Source: Campylobacteraceae bacterium (GTDB lineage: Bacteria; Campylobacterota; Campylobacteria; Campylobacterales; Sulfurovaceae). From it: DNA of 64,000 nt. Below are positions 41,538 to 50,469 of the stretch, in pieces (positions within the stretch are counted from its first letter, which is position 1; every line of letters begins with the position of its first letter). The notes beneath the pieces were generated by a model. It saw only the letters and a list, made by a program, of their open reading frames with translations, searched no databases and was not told the DNA's origin. The DNA lies in assembly GCA_027035765.1 (NCBI GenBank), contig JALVUD010000037.1, positions 1 through 64,000 on the forward strand, given 5' to 3'. The position numbers were made by a program, and so were the translations under genes.

Positions 41538-43373
41538 ATGTGCGGTATCGTAGGCGTGATTGGGGCATTCGAGGGTGCGTCGGTCCGAAAAGCGCTGCAG
41601 ACCATCGAACATCGGGGGCCTGACGCGGAGGGTCTCTGGCTCTGTGACCTGGCAAAGGAGAGCGTTTCTGCGGATCTCACCGAAGGAGTGTATCGGGATC
41701 ATCTCCTCTTCGGCCACAGGCGTCTGAGGATCATCGACCTGTCGGACGAGGCGAACCAGCCCATGGAATATGGGGACCTGGTCCTGATCTTCAACGGAGA
41801 GATCTATAACTATATCGAACTCCGGGAAGAGCTGGAGGGGCTGGGGTACCGATTCGGAACGGAGAGTGACAGCGAAGTGCTGCTGAAAGCGTATGCCGAA
41901 TGGGGTGAGGATTGTGTCCACCGTTTCAATGGAATGTGGGCCTTCGCCATCTTTGACAGAAGACGCAGGCGCTGTTTCCTGTCCAGGGACCGTCTGGGGG
42001 TGAAGCCCCTTTACTACTGGCAGGAGGGCGGCTCCTTCTATTTCGCTTCGGAGATCAAAGCACTGCTGGCATTGGGGGTGGCTCCGGTAGCGAATCGGGA
42101 AGAGATCCTGCGGTATCTTGTATACGGGGTTCAGGAGTCTGCCAAAGAGACGATGTTCCGGAATGTTTTCAGGTTGCCTCCGGGATATAATGCGGTCTAC
42201 GATATCACGTCAAGAGGCTTTTCGAAAAAGAAATATTTTGACCTCCGTGAGGTGACAGGAGACCACCATTCCGGTAAGGAAAAGGAAGAGGGGTACATTT
42301 CGAGGATCCGGGAAAATGTCGAGCGAAGCGTCAGGTTCAGACTGAGAAGTGATGTGCCGATCGGCATGGCTCTGAGCGGCGGGGTCGATTCCAATATCGT
42401 TGTCTATTCCGCACATCGGCACAACCGGCGAATGCATACCTTCTCCTCCGTCTATACTGAGGATGAATCGATCAACGAGACAGCCAATATCCGGACCACG
42501 CTCGATCGGCTTGAACTGCAGGGACATTTCGTGACCGTCACCAAAGCGGATATCTTCCGCTCCATCGAATCGATCGTCTGGCACATGGATGAGCCCTTCG
42601 ATACCCTGGGGATCCTGGCCCAGAATCGTGTGTATGCCCTGATGAGGCAGGAGGGGGTGAAGGTCTCGCTGGACGGGCAGGGCGCGGATGAGACTTTCGG
42701 GGGGTATCCCACCTATATCCCGGTCTATATGCGTGAGAAACTGACCGATCCGAGGGAACTCGGGAGTCTTTTCAGATGCGGTTATCTGACCCCCTCCAAT
42801 CTGAAGATGGTCGCGATGTCGCTCTCACCGAAGTTGGCGGAAAAACTCTATTTTTTCAAAAGAGCGAAAAAGATCTTTCGCCAGGCTCCCTCCTTCTTGC
42901 CCGGCAGAAGAGAGGGAATGTTCGAACTCGCGGATCTGAATCGGAAACTGGTCTATGACACCATGGAGTATCTGCCGGTGCTTCTGCGGTATGTCGATCG
43001 CAATTCGATGCAGTTCTCCATCGAGTCGCGGGGGATATTCCTGGATTATCGTCTGGTCATCGATGCCCTGCGGATCCCGTCAACCGACAAAATAAAACAC
43101 TGCTTCACCAAATATATTCTGAGGAAATCATTTGAAGATGTCGTCCCCCCATCGATCATCTGGGACAGGAGAAAACTCGGTTTTCCTGTTCCCCAGAAAG
43201 AGTGGATGGCCGATGCGGAGGTCGGTGCGTTTTTCGACGCGTACCTCCGGGAATCCCGGATACTTGAGGAGATGGGAGTGGAACTCAGGCAGGAGAGGAC
43301 AAGCGATATCTATTGGCGACTCGTGAATGTGGCAATCTGGGAAAAGGTCTTTGAGGTGGGTATGGACCAATGA
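41538..43373 (+). CDS. AsnB-like glutamine amidotransferase of the glycan locus (1)
   Basis: A 611-residue asparagine-synthetase-family protein. Cys2 (MCGIVGVIG), LIFNGEIYNYIELREEL and DRLGVKPLYYW mark the glutaminase domain; ALSGGVDSNIVVYSA is the ATP loop and LDGQGADETFGGY follows. In O-antigen loci such enzymes are linked to amidating hexuronic acids (for example GalNAcA to its amide). With uronic-acid genes in the same operon this role is more likely than asparagine synthesis. The C-terminal part is poorly conserved relative to the housekeeping AsnB at 15803. Confidence 0.85.
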   Translation: MCGIVGVIGAFEGASVRKALQTIEHRGPDAEGLWLCDLAKESVSADLTEGVYRDHLLFGHRRLRIIDLSDEANQPMEYGDLVLIFNGEIYNYIELREELEGLGYRFGTESDSEVLLKAYAEWGEDCVHRFNGMWAFAIFDRRRRRCFLSRDRLGVKPLYYWQEGGSFYFASEIKALLALGVAPVANREEILRYLVYGVQESAKETMFRNVFRLPPGYNAVYDITSRGFSKKKYFDLREVTGDHHSGKEKEEGYISRIRENVERSVRFRLRSDVPIGMALSGGVDSNIVVYSAHRHNRRMHTFSSVYTEDESINETANIRTTLDRLELQGHFVTVTKADIFRSIESIVWHMDEPFDTLGILAQNRVYALMRQEGVKVSLDGQGADETFGGYPTYIPVYMREKLTDPRELGSLFRCGYLTPSNLKMVAMSLSPKLAEKLYFFKRAKKIFRQAPSFLPGRREGMFELADLNRKLVYDTMEYLPVLLRYVDRNSMQFSIESRGIFLDYRLVIDALRIPSTDKIKHCFTKYILRKSFEDVVPPSIIWDRRKLGFPVPQKEWMADAEVGAFFDAYLRESRILEEMGVELRQERTSDIYWRLVNVAIWEKVFEVGMDQ

Positions 43374-44557
43374 AAAAGAGAATCCTGATCATCAGTTACT
43401 ATTTTGAGCCGTGTCAGGCTATCGGGGCCAGACGGTGGAGTGAATTTTTCCAACTGATGCAGAAAGATGAAGAGTATGATGTTACGGTGTTGACCGCCGA
43501 CTGGACAGGGCGGAAGCCCCGAAGCGATCGGATCGTCTGTCTGGGAGGAGAACATCTGTTCCGTCCGTTCCCTTCGATCAACAGAGAATGGAGTTTTTGG
43601 GATTATGTCAAACACCCCAGTGTTTTTTTCCGTTCTTTGGAACGAGGCATGCTGACTGACCCCTGGTACAAGGAGACGAAACACTGGATCAGGGAACATC
43701 GGCATGAGTCCTATGACATGGTGATCGCCTCCTACACGCCCCTCAACTCGATCCGTCTGGGGCGGTATGCCAAAAAGATCCTGGGGGCGAAGCTGGTGGT
43801 CGATATGCGGGATATGATGTCGCTGCAGGGGCAGAAGATCCGCTTACCGATCATCGACGGGATCGACCGGGCTCTGGACCGTTTCTGGCTGGATAAATCG
43901 GATGTGATCCTCTCTGTCGGTCCCACCATCTGCCGAAAAGCATCGGAGTTCTACGGCAAAAAGGTTCACCTGATCTACAACGCGTTTCTGGCCAAAGCGC
44001 TTCCGTCTGCCACATCATCCCTGCAGGGATGCAAAGAGATCACGATGTCCTATCTCGGGACCATGGGGCACAGACGAAACCCCAGAGGGCTGATCGACAT
44101 TGTCTCCAGATTCCGTCAACGCCATCCGGATATTGCAATCAAAATGGTCTTTGCGAGTCAGGATGATCCCCATGAATTCATTGATGAGAGCCTGTCCAAA
44201 GCGGTTGAGATCGACTGGTTGGGATATATCGGCAGGGAAGAGGTGGAGCGTCTGAAAGAGCAGACCGATCTTTTTATCCTTTTGGAAGATACGGACGAGA
44301 AGGGAAAGGAGAATGTAACGGGTAAACTTTTCGAATACATGTTGGCACAGAAGCCGATCGTGGCCTATTGCCACCCCCGTTCGGATATCAGTGCGATTCT
44401 CGAGGATACGGGGAGTGGAAGGGTCGTGACGAATGTCGATGAATTCGAGAGTTTTTTGCTTCCATTGCTTGAAAACGGCTTTGAAGCGGACCGGGAGAGG
44501 ATCCTGCGTTACTCCAGAGAGAAACAGTACGAACGACTGAAGGAGGTCCTGTCCTGA
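43370..44557 (+). CDS. Glycosyltransferase (GT4-like)
   Basis: A 395-residue GT-B protein starting KKRILIISYYFEPCQAIGARRW, typical of family 4 enzymes whose acceptor domain carries a G-A-R-R type motif. The C-terminal domain has GYIGREEVERLKEQTDLFILLEDTDEKGKENVTGKLFEYMLAQKPIVAY, with the conserved glutamate region. It is expected to act at the cytoplasmic membrane face. Start overlaps the preceding stop by 4 nt; its stop shares one base with the next ATG (TGATG). Confidence 0.8.
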   Translation: MKKRILIISYYFEPCQAIGARRWSEFFQLMQKDEEYDVTVLTADWTGRKPRSDRIVCLGGEHLFRPFPSINREWSFWDYVKHPSVFFRSLERGMLTDPWYKETKHWIREHRHESYDMVIASYTPLNSIRLGRYAKKILGAKLVVDMRDMMSLQGQKIRLPIIDGIDRALDRFWLDKSDVILSVGPTICRKASEFYGKKVHLIYNAFLAKALPSATSSLQGCKEITMSYLGTMGHRRNPRGLIDIVSRFRQRHPDIAIKMVFASQDDPHEFIDESLSKAVEIDWLGYIGREEVERLKEQTDLFILLEDTDEKGKENVTGKLFEYMLAQKPIVAYCHPRSDISAILEDTGSGRVVTNVDEFESFLLPLLENGFEADRERILRYSREKQYERLKEVLS

Positions 44558-45300
44558 TGGAAAAACCGCTGCGTATCGCGATCGTGGGAGATTCCACTGT
44601 AGAGTGGATGCGCCCCTATCGGAATCACAAGGATCAGCTGACCTATGGGGAACGGCTGATGCGAAAAGAAGGGTATGACGTGGATTTCTATATCCGTCCC
44701 GGTATGACGAGCCACGATGCCCTGGTCATGACATGGCAGGAGTTGATGGGAAAGTTCTATGATGTCTATATCTTCAGTGTGGGGATCAACGACTGTGTAC
44801 CCCGTTCCTATCCGAAGGCAATGGCGGATACCTTCAACAGGACATTGATCCCCAACACGCTCTCCCAGAAAATCTTTTTTCTCTTCTACCGTTTGCTGAC
44901 TGCGACGAAGATCCAGAAAGCGTTGTCGAGATTCCGGCTTTCGCGCCCCTGGGCATCCCCGGAGATCTTCTCGAAAAACCTGAAGAGAATCTGCGAGATA
45001 CTGTTGAAAGAGACGGATGGGCAAGTGATCTTCGTCGCCCCGCCTCCGGTGAGCGAAAGAGTGGAGAATATCCTGCATGGGGTCAATGCCCAACTTCCGA
45101 AGTATCTCTCTGTAATACGGAAGCTCAAGAGCGAGAGGGTAGATGTCCTGGATCTTGGGGAACTTTTTGCAGGGGGATATGATAAGTGGGTACCCGAGGG
45201 GATCCACTATTCGGCCAAGGGACACCGAAAAGTCTTTGAGGAAATGGTCGGCAAAATCGAGTCGTTCGGACGTGAAGGTGCATATTCGTGTGCGGAATAG
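44557..45300 (+). CDS. SGNH/GDSL-family hydrolase or sugar O-acyl esterase/transferase
   Basis: A 247-residue protein with the SGNH blocks: IAIVGDSTVEW (block I with nucleophile Ser), GINDCVPRSYPK (block III, Asn) and PEGIHYSAKGHRKV (block V, Asp/Glu-x-x-His). No signal peptide or membrane segment is present, so it is probably cytoplasmic. In glycan loci such proteins remove or move O-acyl groups. The acyl group and substrate are unknown. It is coupled on both sides: 1-nt overlap upstream, 13-nt overlap downstream. Confidence 0.78.
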   Translation: MEKPLRIAIVGDSTVEWMRPYRNHKDQLTYGERLMRKEGYDVDFYIRPGMTSHDALVMTWQELMGKFYDVYIFSVGINDCVPRSYPKAMADTFNRTLIPNTLSQKIFFLFYRLLTATKIQKALSRFRLSRPWASPEIFSKNLKRICEILLKETDGQVIFVAPPPVSERVENILHGVNAQLPKYLSVIRKLKSERVDVLDLGELFAGGYDKWVPEGIHYSAKGHRKVFEEMVGKIESFGREGAYSCAE

Positions 45301-47138
45301 TCGGTATCCCGGGAGCAAAGGAGAGATCGGTCGGGGCCATGCTGGAAAGTCTCCGGCACCGAGGTCCTGACGACAGCGGAATCTACACGGACGGGAAGTT
45401 CACTCTCGGCCATGTCCGCCTTTCGGTCCTGGATCTCAGTGAGGCCGGTCACCAGCCGATGTGCCATGAGGGGCTGGTGCTGGTGTTCAACGGAGAGATC
45501 TACAACTATCGGGAGATCCGTCAGGAGCTGGAGGCGGAGTATTCGTTCGATTCCGATACGGACAGCGAGGTGGTCCTCAAGGCGTTTCACAAGTGGGGCT
45601 CGGCGGCGGTGGACCGTTTCGTCGGGATGTTCGCTTTCGCGATCTACGATACCGAACAGTCGGTCGTGTGGCTGTTCCGGGACCGTGTGGGGGTCAAACC
45701 GCTCTATTACTATTTTGACGGGGAAGAGTTCGGCTTCGCCAGTGAGACGCGGGCACTGAAGGTCTGGAAAAAGGATTTGAAGGTCGACGAAGAGGCACTT
45801 TGTGGGTTTTTTCGATACGGCTATATCTCCTCGGGTCGTTCGATCTACGGACAGATCCGAAAAGTCCCGCCGGGCCACGGGCTGCGATTCGATCTGAAGA
45901 GCAGAGAGTTGACGGAATGGGAATACTGGTCCATCGTCTCCTTTTTCCGGAAGCCGAAGTTCCAAAAGAGCGAGGAGGAGCTCGTCGACGAGCTTGAAGC
46001 GTTGCTGATCGATAGCTTCCGGTATCGGATGGTTTCGGATGTTCCTGTAGGAGTCTTCCTGAGCGGGGGGATCGACAGTTCCGTTGTCACGGCGATCCTG
46101 CAGCGGCACTACGGAACGATCCATACCTTTACCATCGGATTCTCGGAAGCCCGGTACAACGAGGCCGAGTGGGCGAGAAAGGTGGCGGAGCACCTCGGGA
46201 CCCGACACACGGAGCGCTATCTGACGAGTGCGGATGCCGGCGAGATCCTGAAGCATTTCGTCGACATCTACGACGAGCCCTTCGGCGACAGCAGCGGGAT
46301 TCCCACCTCCCTGGTGAGCAGGGTGGCGAAAGAGGCGGGGGTCAAGGTCGTCCTTTCGGCTGACGGGGGGGACGAGATCTTCTGTGGCTATGACCGGTAC
46401 TGGGTGGCGTATGGAGTAGGGAAAAAAGTGCTGGCGCTTCCCCGTTTTTTGAGACTCTCCCTGGCCAAAGTGATGCAGGGGGTCGGGGTCGACCGGGTTT
46501 CGAGACTCTTCAGGGTCCGAAACCTCGCCCACAAATACACCCAGTTCGGCGAGATACTGTGTGAGGATGACTGGCGGCATCTCTACGAGGATCTGGTGCA
46601 GAGTGACAGTCGTGATCATCTCTGGCGGCTGGCGGGATGCGACAAACGGGAAGATGACGGGTTTTTTGAAATCGGGGCCGTCGACCATCCGATGCAGGGG
46701 ATGATGCTCTGGGACTATCATCGCTATCTCCCCGACGATATCCTGGTCAAGGTTGATCGGGCGACGATGTACCACTCCATCGAAGGGCGAGAGCCCCTGC
46801 TGGATCATCGGATCGCCGAATTCATGGCGCAGGTGCCCTTCGAGTACAAATACCGTGACGGTACGGGGAAATATCTGCTTCGGAAAGTTCTCGAAAGATA
46901 TCTGCCCGAAGCGTTGATCGATCGGCCCAAGATGGGGTTCGGGATCCCCATGTTCGAATGGTTCGGCGGAGAGTTGAAAACGCTTTTTCACCGCTATTTC
47001 CGGGGAGAGGATCCCCTCGTCGATATGGAATATGTCCGTGAAGAGCTGGCACGGTTTGAACGGGGGGCTGCGGTCAATGTCAATCTGCTCTGGTTCGTAC
47101 TGGTCTACCGAATGTGGAGGGAGCGATACCTCGGATGA
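45288..47138 (+). CDS. AsnB-like glutamine amidotransferase of the glycan locus (2)
   Basis: A 616-residue AsnB-family enzyme with GTG start and nucleophile Cys2 (MCGIVGIPG). FNGEIYNYREIRQEL and DRVGVKPLYYYF follow in the glutaminase domain; the ATP loop is FLSGGIDSSVVTAI, then LSADGGDEIFCGYDRYW. This form, closer to the WbpS/WbtH type used in O-antigen synthesis, probably amidates a uronic acid. The start codon choice is firm because Cys2 must be the second residue. It overlaps both neighbours. Confidence 0.86.
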   Translation: MCGIVGIPGAKERSVGAMLESLRHRGPDDSGIYTDGKFTLGHVRLSVLDLSEAGHQPMCHEGLVLVFNGEIYNYREIRQELEAEYSFDSDTDSEVVLKAFHKWGSAAVDRFVGMFAFAIYDTEQSVVWLFRDRVGVKPLYYYFDGEEFGFASETRALKVWKKDLKVDEEALCGFFRYGYISSGRSIYGQIRKVPPGHGLRFDLKSRELTEWEYWSIVSFFRKPKFQKSEEELVDELEALLIDSFRYRMVSDVPVGVFLSGGIDSSVVTAILQRHYGTIHTFTIGFSEARYNEAEWARKVAEHLGTRHTERYLTSADAGEILKHFVDIYDEPFGDSSGIPTSLVSRVAKEAGVKVVLSADGGDEIFCGYDRYWVAYGVGKKVLALPRFLRLSLAKVMQGVGVDRVSRLFRVRNLAHKYTQFGEILCEDDWRHLYEDLVQSDSRDHLWRLAGCDKREDDGFFEIGAVDHPMQGMMLWDYHRYLPDDILVKVDRATMYHSIEGREPLLDHRIAEFMAQVPFEYKYRDGTGKYLLRKVLERYLPEALIDRPKMGFGIPMFEWFGGELKTLFHRYFRGEDPLVDMEYVREELARFERGAAVNVNLLWFVLVYRMWRERYLG

Positions 47139-48307
47139 AAAAGCGGCTGGCGATCCTCATCTACTCCCTGGCGCCCGGCGGAGCGGAGCGGGTGGTCTCC
47201 GTACTGCTGCCGGAACTGGTACGGGACTACCGGGTGACGCTGGTGCTGATGAACGAGACGCGCTTCTATCCGGTGCCCGAGGAGGTGGAGATTCATTGGC
47301 TGGAACACTCCGATCCGGCGGAGGTGGGGTGGAAAAAGTTTCTCAAGCTTCCGCTGCTGGCCTGGCGATACCGGAACTTCTGCCGCCAAAACGGGATCGG
47401 GCTCTCCCTGAGTTTCATGACCCGTCCCAACTACATCAATGTACTGGCAAAAAGTATGGGAAGCGGTGCCAAAACCCTCATCAGCGAACGGGCAATGCCC
47501 TCCCTCCAGTACGGCTACCCCGGGATCGCCTCCCGGCTCAACCGGTGGCTGATCCGCCGGCTCTATCCCCGGGCGGACTGCCTGCTGCCCAACTCCTTTG
47601 GGAATCGGGAGGATCTGATCCGTAATTTCGGGATCCCCGCCGACAAATGCCGGGTGCTCTACAACCCTTTCGATCTGGAAAAGATCCGCCAAAAGGCGGA
47701 AAAGCCGCCGAAGGGCTGGAAAGAGGGGGGATTTGTCTTTTTGACGGTGGGACGGCTGGACCGGGGCAAGAACCAAAAGCTGCTTATCGAAGCACTGGCC
47801 GGGATGGGACATGGCGGAGCCCGGCTGGTCATCATCGGTGAGGGGCCGCTGGAGGGGGAGCTGCGGCGGAGGGCCCGGGAGCTCGGTGTGGAGGAACGGG
47901 TTGAGCTGGTGGGCCGGCAGAGCAACCCCTTTGCCTGGATGCGCCGGGCCGATTGTTTCGTCTTCGCCTCCAATCATGAAGGATTTCCCAATGTGCTGGT
48001 GGAGGCCCTGGCCTGCGGAACTCCCGTGATCTCCACCGACTGCCTCAGCGGCCCGCGGGAGATCCTGGAGGGGCGCACCTCCTACACGGATCGTGCGGAG
48101 GGAATCCGGATCACAGAATGCGGTCTCCTGGTTCCGGTGGGAGCGGTCGAAGCGATGAGCCGTGCCATGGAAAAAGTGTATAATGATGCCGATTTATGCC
48201 GGGAGCTTGCCGGGAAAAGCCTGCGATGCGTGGAACGGTTTGAGAAAAGAGGGATTGTCCGGGAGCTGACCGGGATCCTGGAAAAATGTCAGGACACAAA
48301 CGTATGA
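47135..48307 (+). CDS. Glycosyltransferase family 4
   Basis: A 390-residue GT-B enzyme. N-terminal KKRLAILIYSLAPGGAERVVS is the classic GT4 start with the glycine-rich loop; VGRLDRGKNQKLLIEALA begins the donor domain, and FVFASNHEGFPNVLVEALACGTPVISTDCLSGPREIL contains the E-x7-E motif. This resembles PglH/PglJ-type N-acetylgalactosaminyl transferases of Campylobacter N-glycan loci, but the donor cannot be assigned. I chose the ATG at 47135, which overlaps the previous stop by 4 nt. Confidence 0.85.
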   Translation: MKKRLAILIYSLAPGGAERVVSVLLPELVRDYRVTLVLMNETRFYPVPEEVEIHWLEHSDPAEVGWKKFLKLPLLAWRYRNFCRQNGIGLSLSFMTRPNYINVLAKSMGSGAKTLISERAMPSLQYGYPGIASRLNRWLIRRLYPRADCLLPNSFGNREDLIRNFGIPADKCRVLYNPFDLEKIRQKAEKPPKGWKEGGFVFLTVGRLDRGKNQKLLIEALAGMGHGGARLVIIGEGPLEGELRRRARELGVEERVELVGRQSNPFAWMRRADCFVFASNHEGFPNVLVEALACGTPVISTDCLSGPREILEGRTSYTDRAEGIRITECGLLVPVGAVEAMSRAMEKVYNDADLCRELAGKSLRCVERFEKRGIVRELTGILEKCQDTNV

Positions 48308-50466
48308 AAAAGTTCGAATCGGAATTTCTGAGTGTTGAAGAGGAGCGTTTCTCCACCGGGACCTTTCTGTTGCTGTTGCTGATCGCCTACGGCTTCGCAC
48401 TGGGGATCCGCTATCTCTGGATCCAGTGGGCGGGGAGCCATCCGGAGTTTTTCTGGAACGGTCAGGTGATGATCAACACCAACGACGGCTACTACTGGGC
48501 CGAGGGGGCCCGGGATATCCTGGCGGGGCATCATCAGCCCCACGATCTCTCGCCCGTAGGAGCGCCGATCGCTATGCTGACCGCCTGGCTGGCCCGGGTA
48601 CTCCCTTTCTCATTCGAGACGATCATTCTCTGGATGCCGGCGGTGTTCGGTTCGCTGCTGGTGGTGCCGGTGATGCTCATCGGGAGAGCCCTGCGGCTGG
48701 ACGGGGTCGGTTTCGTGGCGGCGATGCTGGCGGGGATCGCCTGGAGCTACTACAACCGGACGATGGCCGGGTACTACGACACCGATATGCTGACGATCGT
48801 CCTGCCGACCTTCGTCCTCTATGGAACGGTCAAGGCGGTCGTCACCCAGCGGAACCGCTACATGCTGCTGACGGCCCTGCTGATGATCCTCTATCATTGG
48901 TGGTATGGTGCTGCACAGCCGCTCAATACCGCCTTTGCCGCTGTGGTCCTGATCTATACTCTGGTCTTTGACCGGAAGAACAGCTATCTCTACAAACTCC
49001 TTCTCTTCATGCTGGCGGCGCTGCTCCCTCTGGGGTGGATGATCGATACGGCTTTGGTAGTGGCGCTCTACCTCCTCTTTCACTTCGGCAGAACAAAAAC
49101 CGATGTGCTGATCCTCCCGCTGCTTCTCATTGCCGCTGCGGCCTTTGTCCTGATGGGAGGGATCGATCCGATCTGGTATCAGCTCAAAGGGTATCTGTTC
49201 CGGGAGTCTCTGGCGAGTACCGGCGGCGGGGCGGCCGATCTGCACTTCTACGCCGTCAACAAAACGGTCCGGGAAGCGGGGAAGATCCCTTTTGAGCTCT
49301 TTGCCGACCGGATCAGCGGGGATCCGGTGATCTTCGTCCTCTCCCTGATCGGCTACCTTCTCTTCGCCCTGCGCTATCCGGTCATGTGGCTGGCGCTGCC
49401 GATGATAGGGCTGGGCTTTCTCGCCATGAAAGGGGGGCTGCGGTTTACGGTCTATGCGGTGCCTCCCATGGCGCTGGGGATGGGATATCTGACGGTCTGG
49501 TTCTCCCAGCGTCTGGCCGGGGTACTGGCGGGAGAGCGCGGCCGGGGGCGTCGGATAGCCTGGCTGCTTTCGCTCCTGGTGCTGGCCGCGATACTCTATC
49601 CGAATGTCCGGCATGTGCTGGTCTACAAAGTCCCTACTGTCTTCACCAAACCGGAAGTGGAGGTCCTGGACCGTCTGAAAAAGATCGCAGGGCGGGAGGA
49701 TTATGTCCTGGCCTGGTGGGACTACGGCTATCCGATCCGCTACTACAGTGATGTCAAAACCCTCATCGACGGCGGGAAACATACCGGGGATGTCAATTTC
49801 CCCGTCAGTTTCGCTCTGACCCGACCCCAGCTGGCCAGCGCCCGCATGGCACGTCTCGATACGGAGTACACCGAGCGGGCCTTCGCCACAGGAGCCTCCG
49901 GGACCTATCTGTCGATGATGATGAAGGATTACAATCTCTCCGACCCGGAGGAGTTCCTCGTCTCCCTGGAACAACCCGGATTGAAGCTGCCTCCCAAAAG
50001 CCGGGAGGTCTATTATTATCTGCCGTTCCGGATGATGGGGATCTACCCCACGGTGGAGCTCTTCAGTACCATCGATCTCAGGACCGGAAACCCCTCGAAG
50101 CGGTCGACCTTTTACCAGATCAGCCGTTTCGCCCGCAAAGGGAATCTGATCATTTTGGGACAGGATGCCTATATCGATCTCTCTACCGGGGTTGTGACAG
50201 TCGGGAAGGATCAAAAGCGCCTCAAACGTTTGATCGTTACCCGGTATGACGCCAAGGGTAGATTGCAGAAGAGCGCCAGGAGCTATGAGGGCGACGGCAC
50301 GCTCTACCTGGTTGATATGCAGAGCTACCATCGGATCCTGCTCCTGGATGAGCGTGCCTACCGTTCGACCTATGTGCAGCTCTTTGTCCTGGAGAATAAC
50401 GATCCCGACCTCTTTGAACCGGTCATCCTCACCCCGATGGCCAAAGTCTATCGACTGAAAAAGTGA
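48304..50466 (+). CDS. pglB: PglB, N-linked glycan oligosaccharyltransferase (STT3 family)
   Basis: A 720-residue membrane protein, close to Campylobacter PglB (about 713). It transfers lipid-linked glycan to asparagine in the periplasm. Landmarks: NTNDGYYWAEG in the first external loop, the metal-binding DxD in GYYDTDMLTIVLP, ELFADRISGDP (external loop 5; the Arg fits the bacterial need for an acidic residue at -2 of the sequon), and WWDYGYPIRYYSDVKT near residue 471 in the C-terminal soluble domain, followed by DGGKHTGD. About 13 hydrophobic segments precede that domain. Start overlaps the previous stop by 4 nt. Confidence 0.93.
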   Translation: MKKFESEFLSVEEERFSTGTFLLLLLIAYGFALGIRYLWIQWAGSHPEFFWNGQVMINTNDGYYWAEGARDILAGHHQPHDLSPVGAPIAMLTAWLARVLPFSFETIILWMPAVFGSLLVVPVMLIGRALRLDGVGFVAAMLAGIAWSYYNRTMAGYYDTDMLTIVLPTFVLYGTVKAVVTQRNRYMLLTALLMILYHWWYGAAQPLNTAFAAVVLIYTLVFDRKNSYLYKLLLFMLAALLPLGWMIDTALVVALYLLFHFGRTKTDVLILPLLLIAAAAFVLMGGIDPIWYQLKGYLFRESLASTGGGAADLHFYAVNKTVREAGKIPFELFADRISGDPVIFVLSLIGYLLFALRYPVMWLALPMIGLGFLAMKGGLRFTVYAVPPMALGMGYLTVWFSQRLAGVLAGERGRGRRIAWLLSLLVLAAILYPNVRHVLVYKVPTVFTKPEVEVLDRLKKIAGREDYVLAWWDYGYPIRYYSDVKTLIDGGKHTGDVNFPVSFALTRPQLASARMARLDTEYTERAFATGASGTYLSMMMKDYNLSDPEEFLVSLEQPGLKLPPKSREVYYYLPFRMMGIYPTVELFSTIDLRTGNPSKRSTFYQISRFARKGNLIILGQDAYIDLSTGVVTVGKDQKRLKRLIVTRYDAKGRLQKSARSYEGDGTLYLVDMQSYHRILLLDERAYRSTYVQLFVLENNDPDLFEPVILTPMAKVYRLKK

Positions 50467-50469
50467 GCC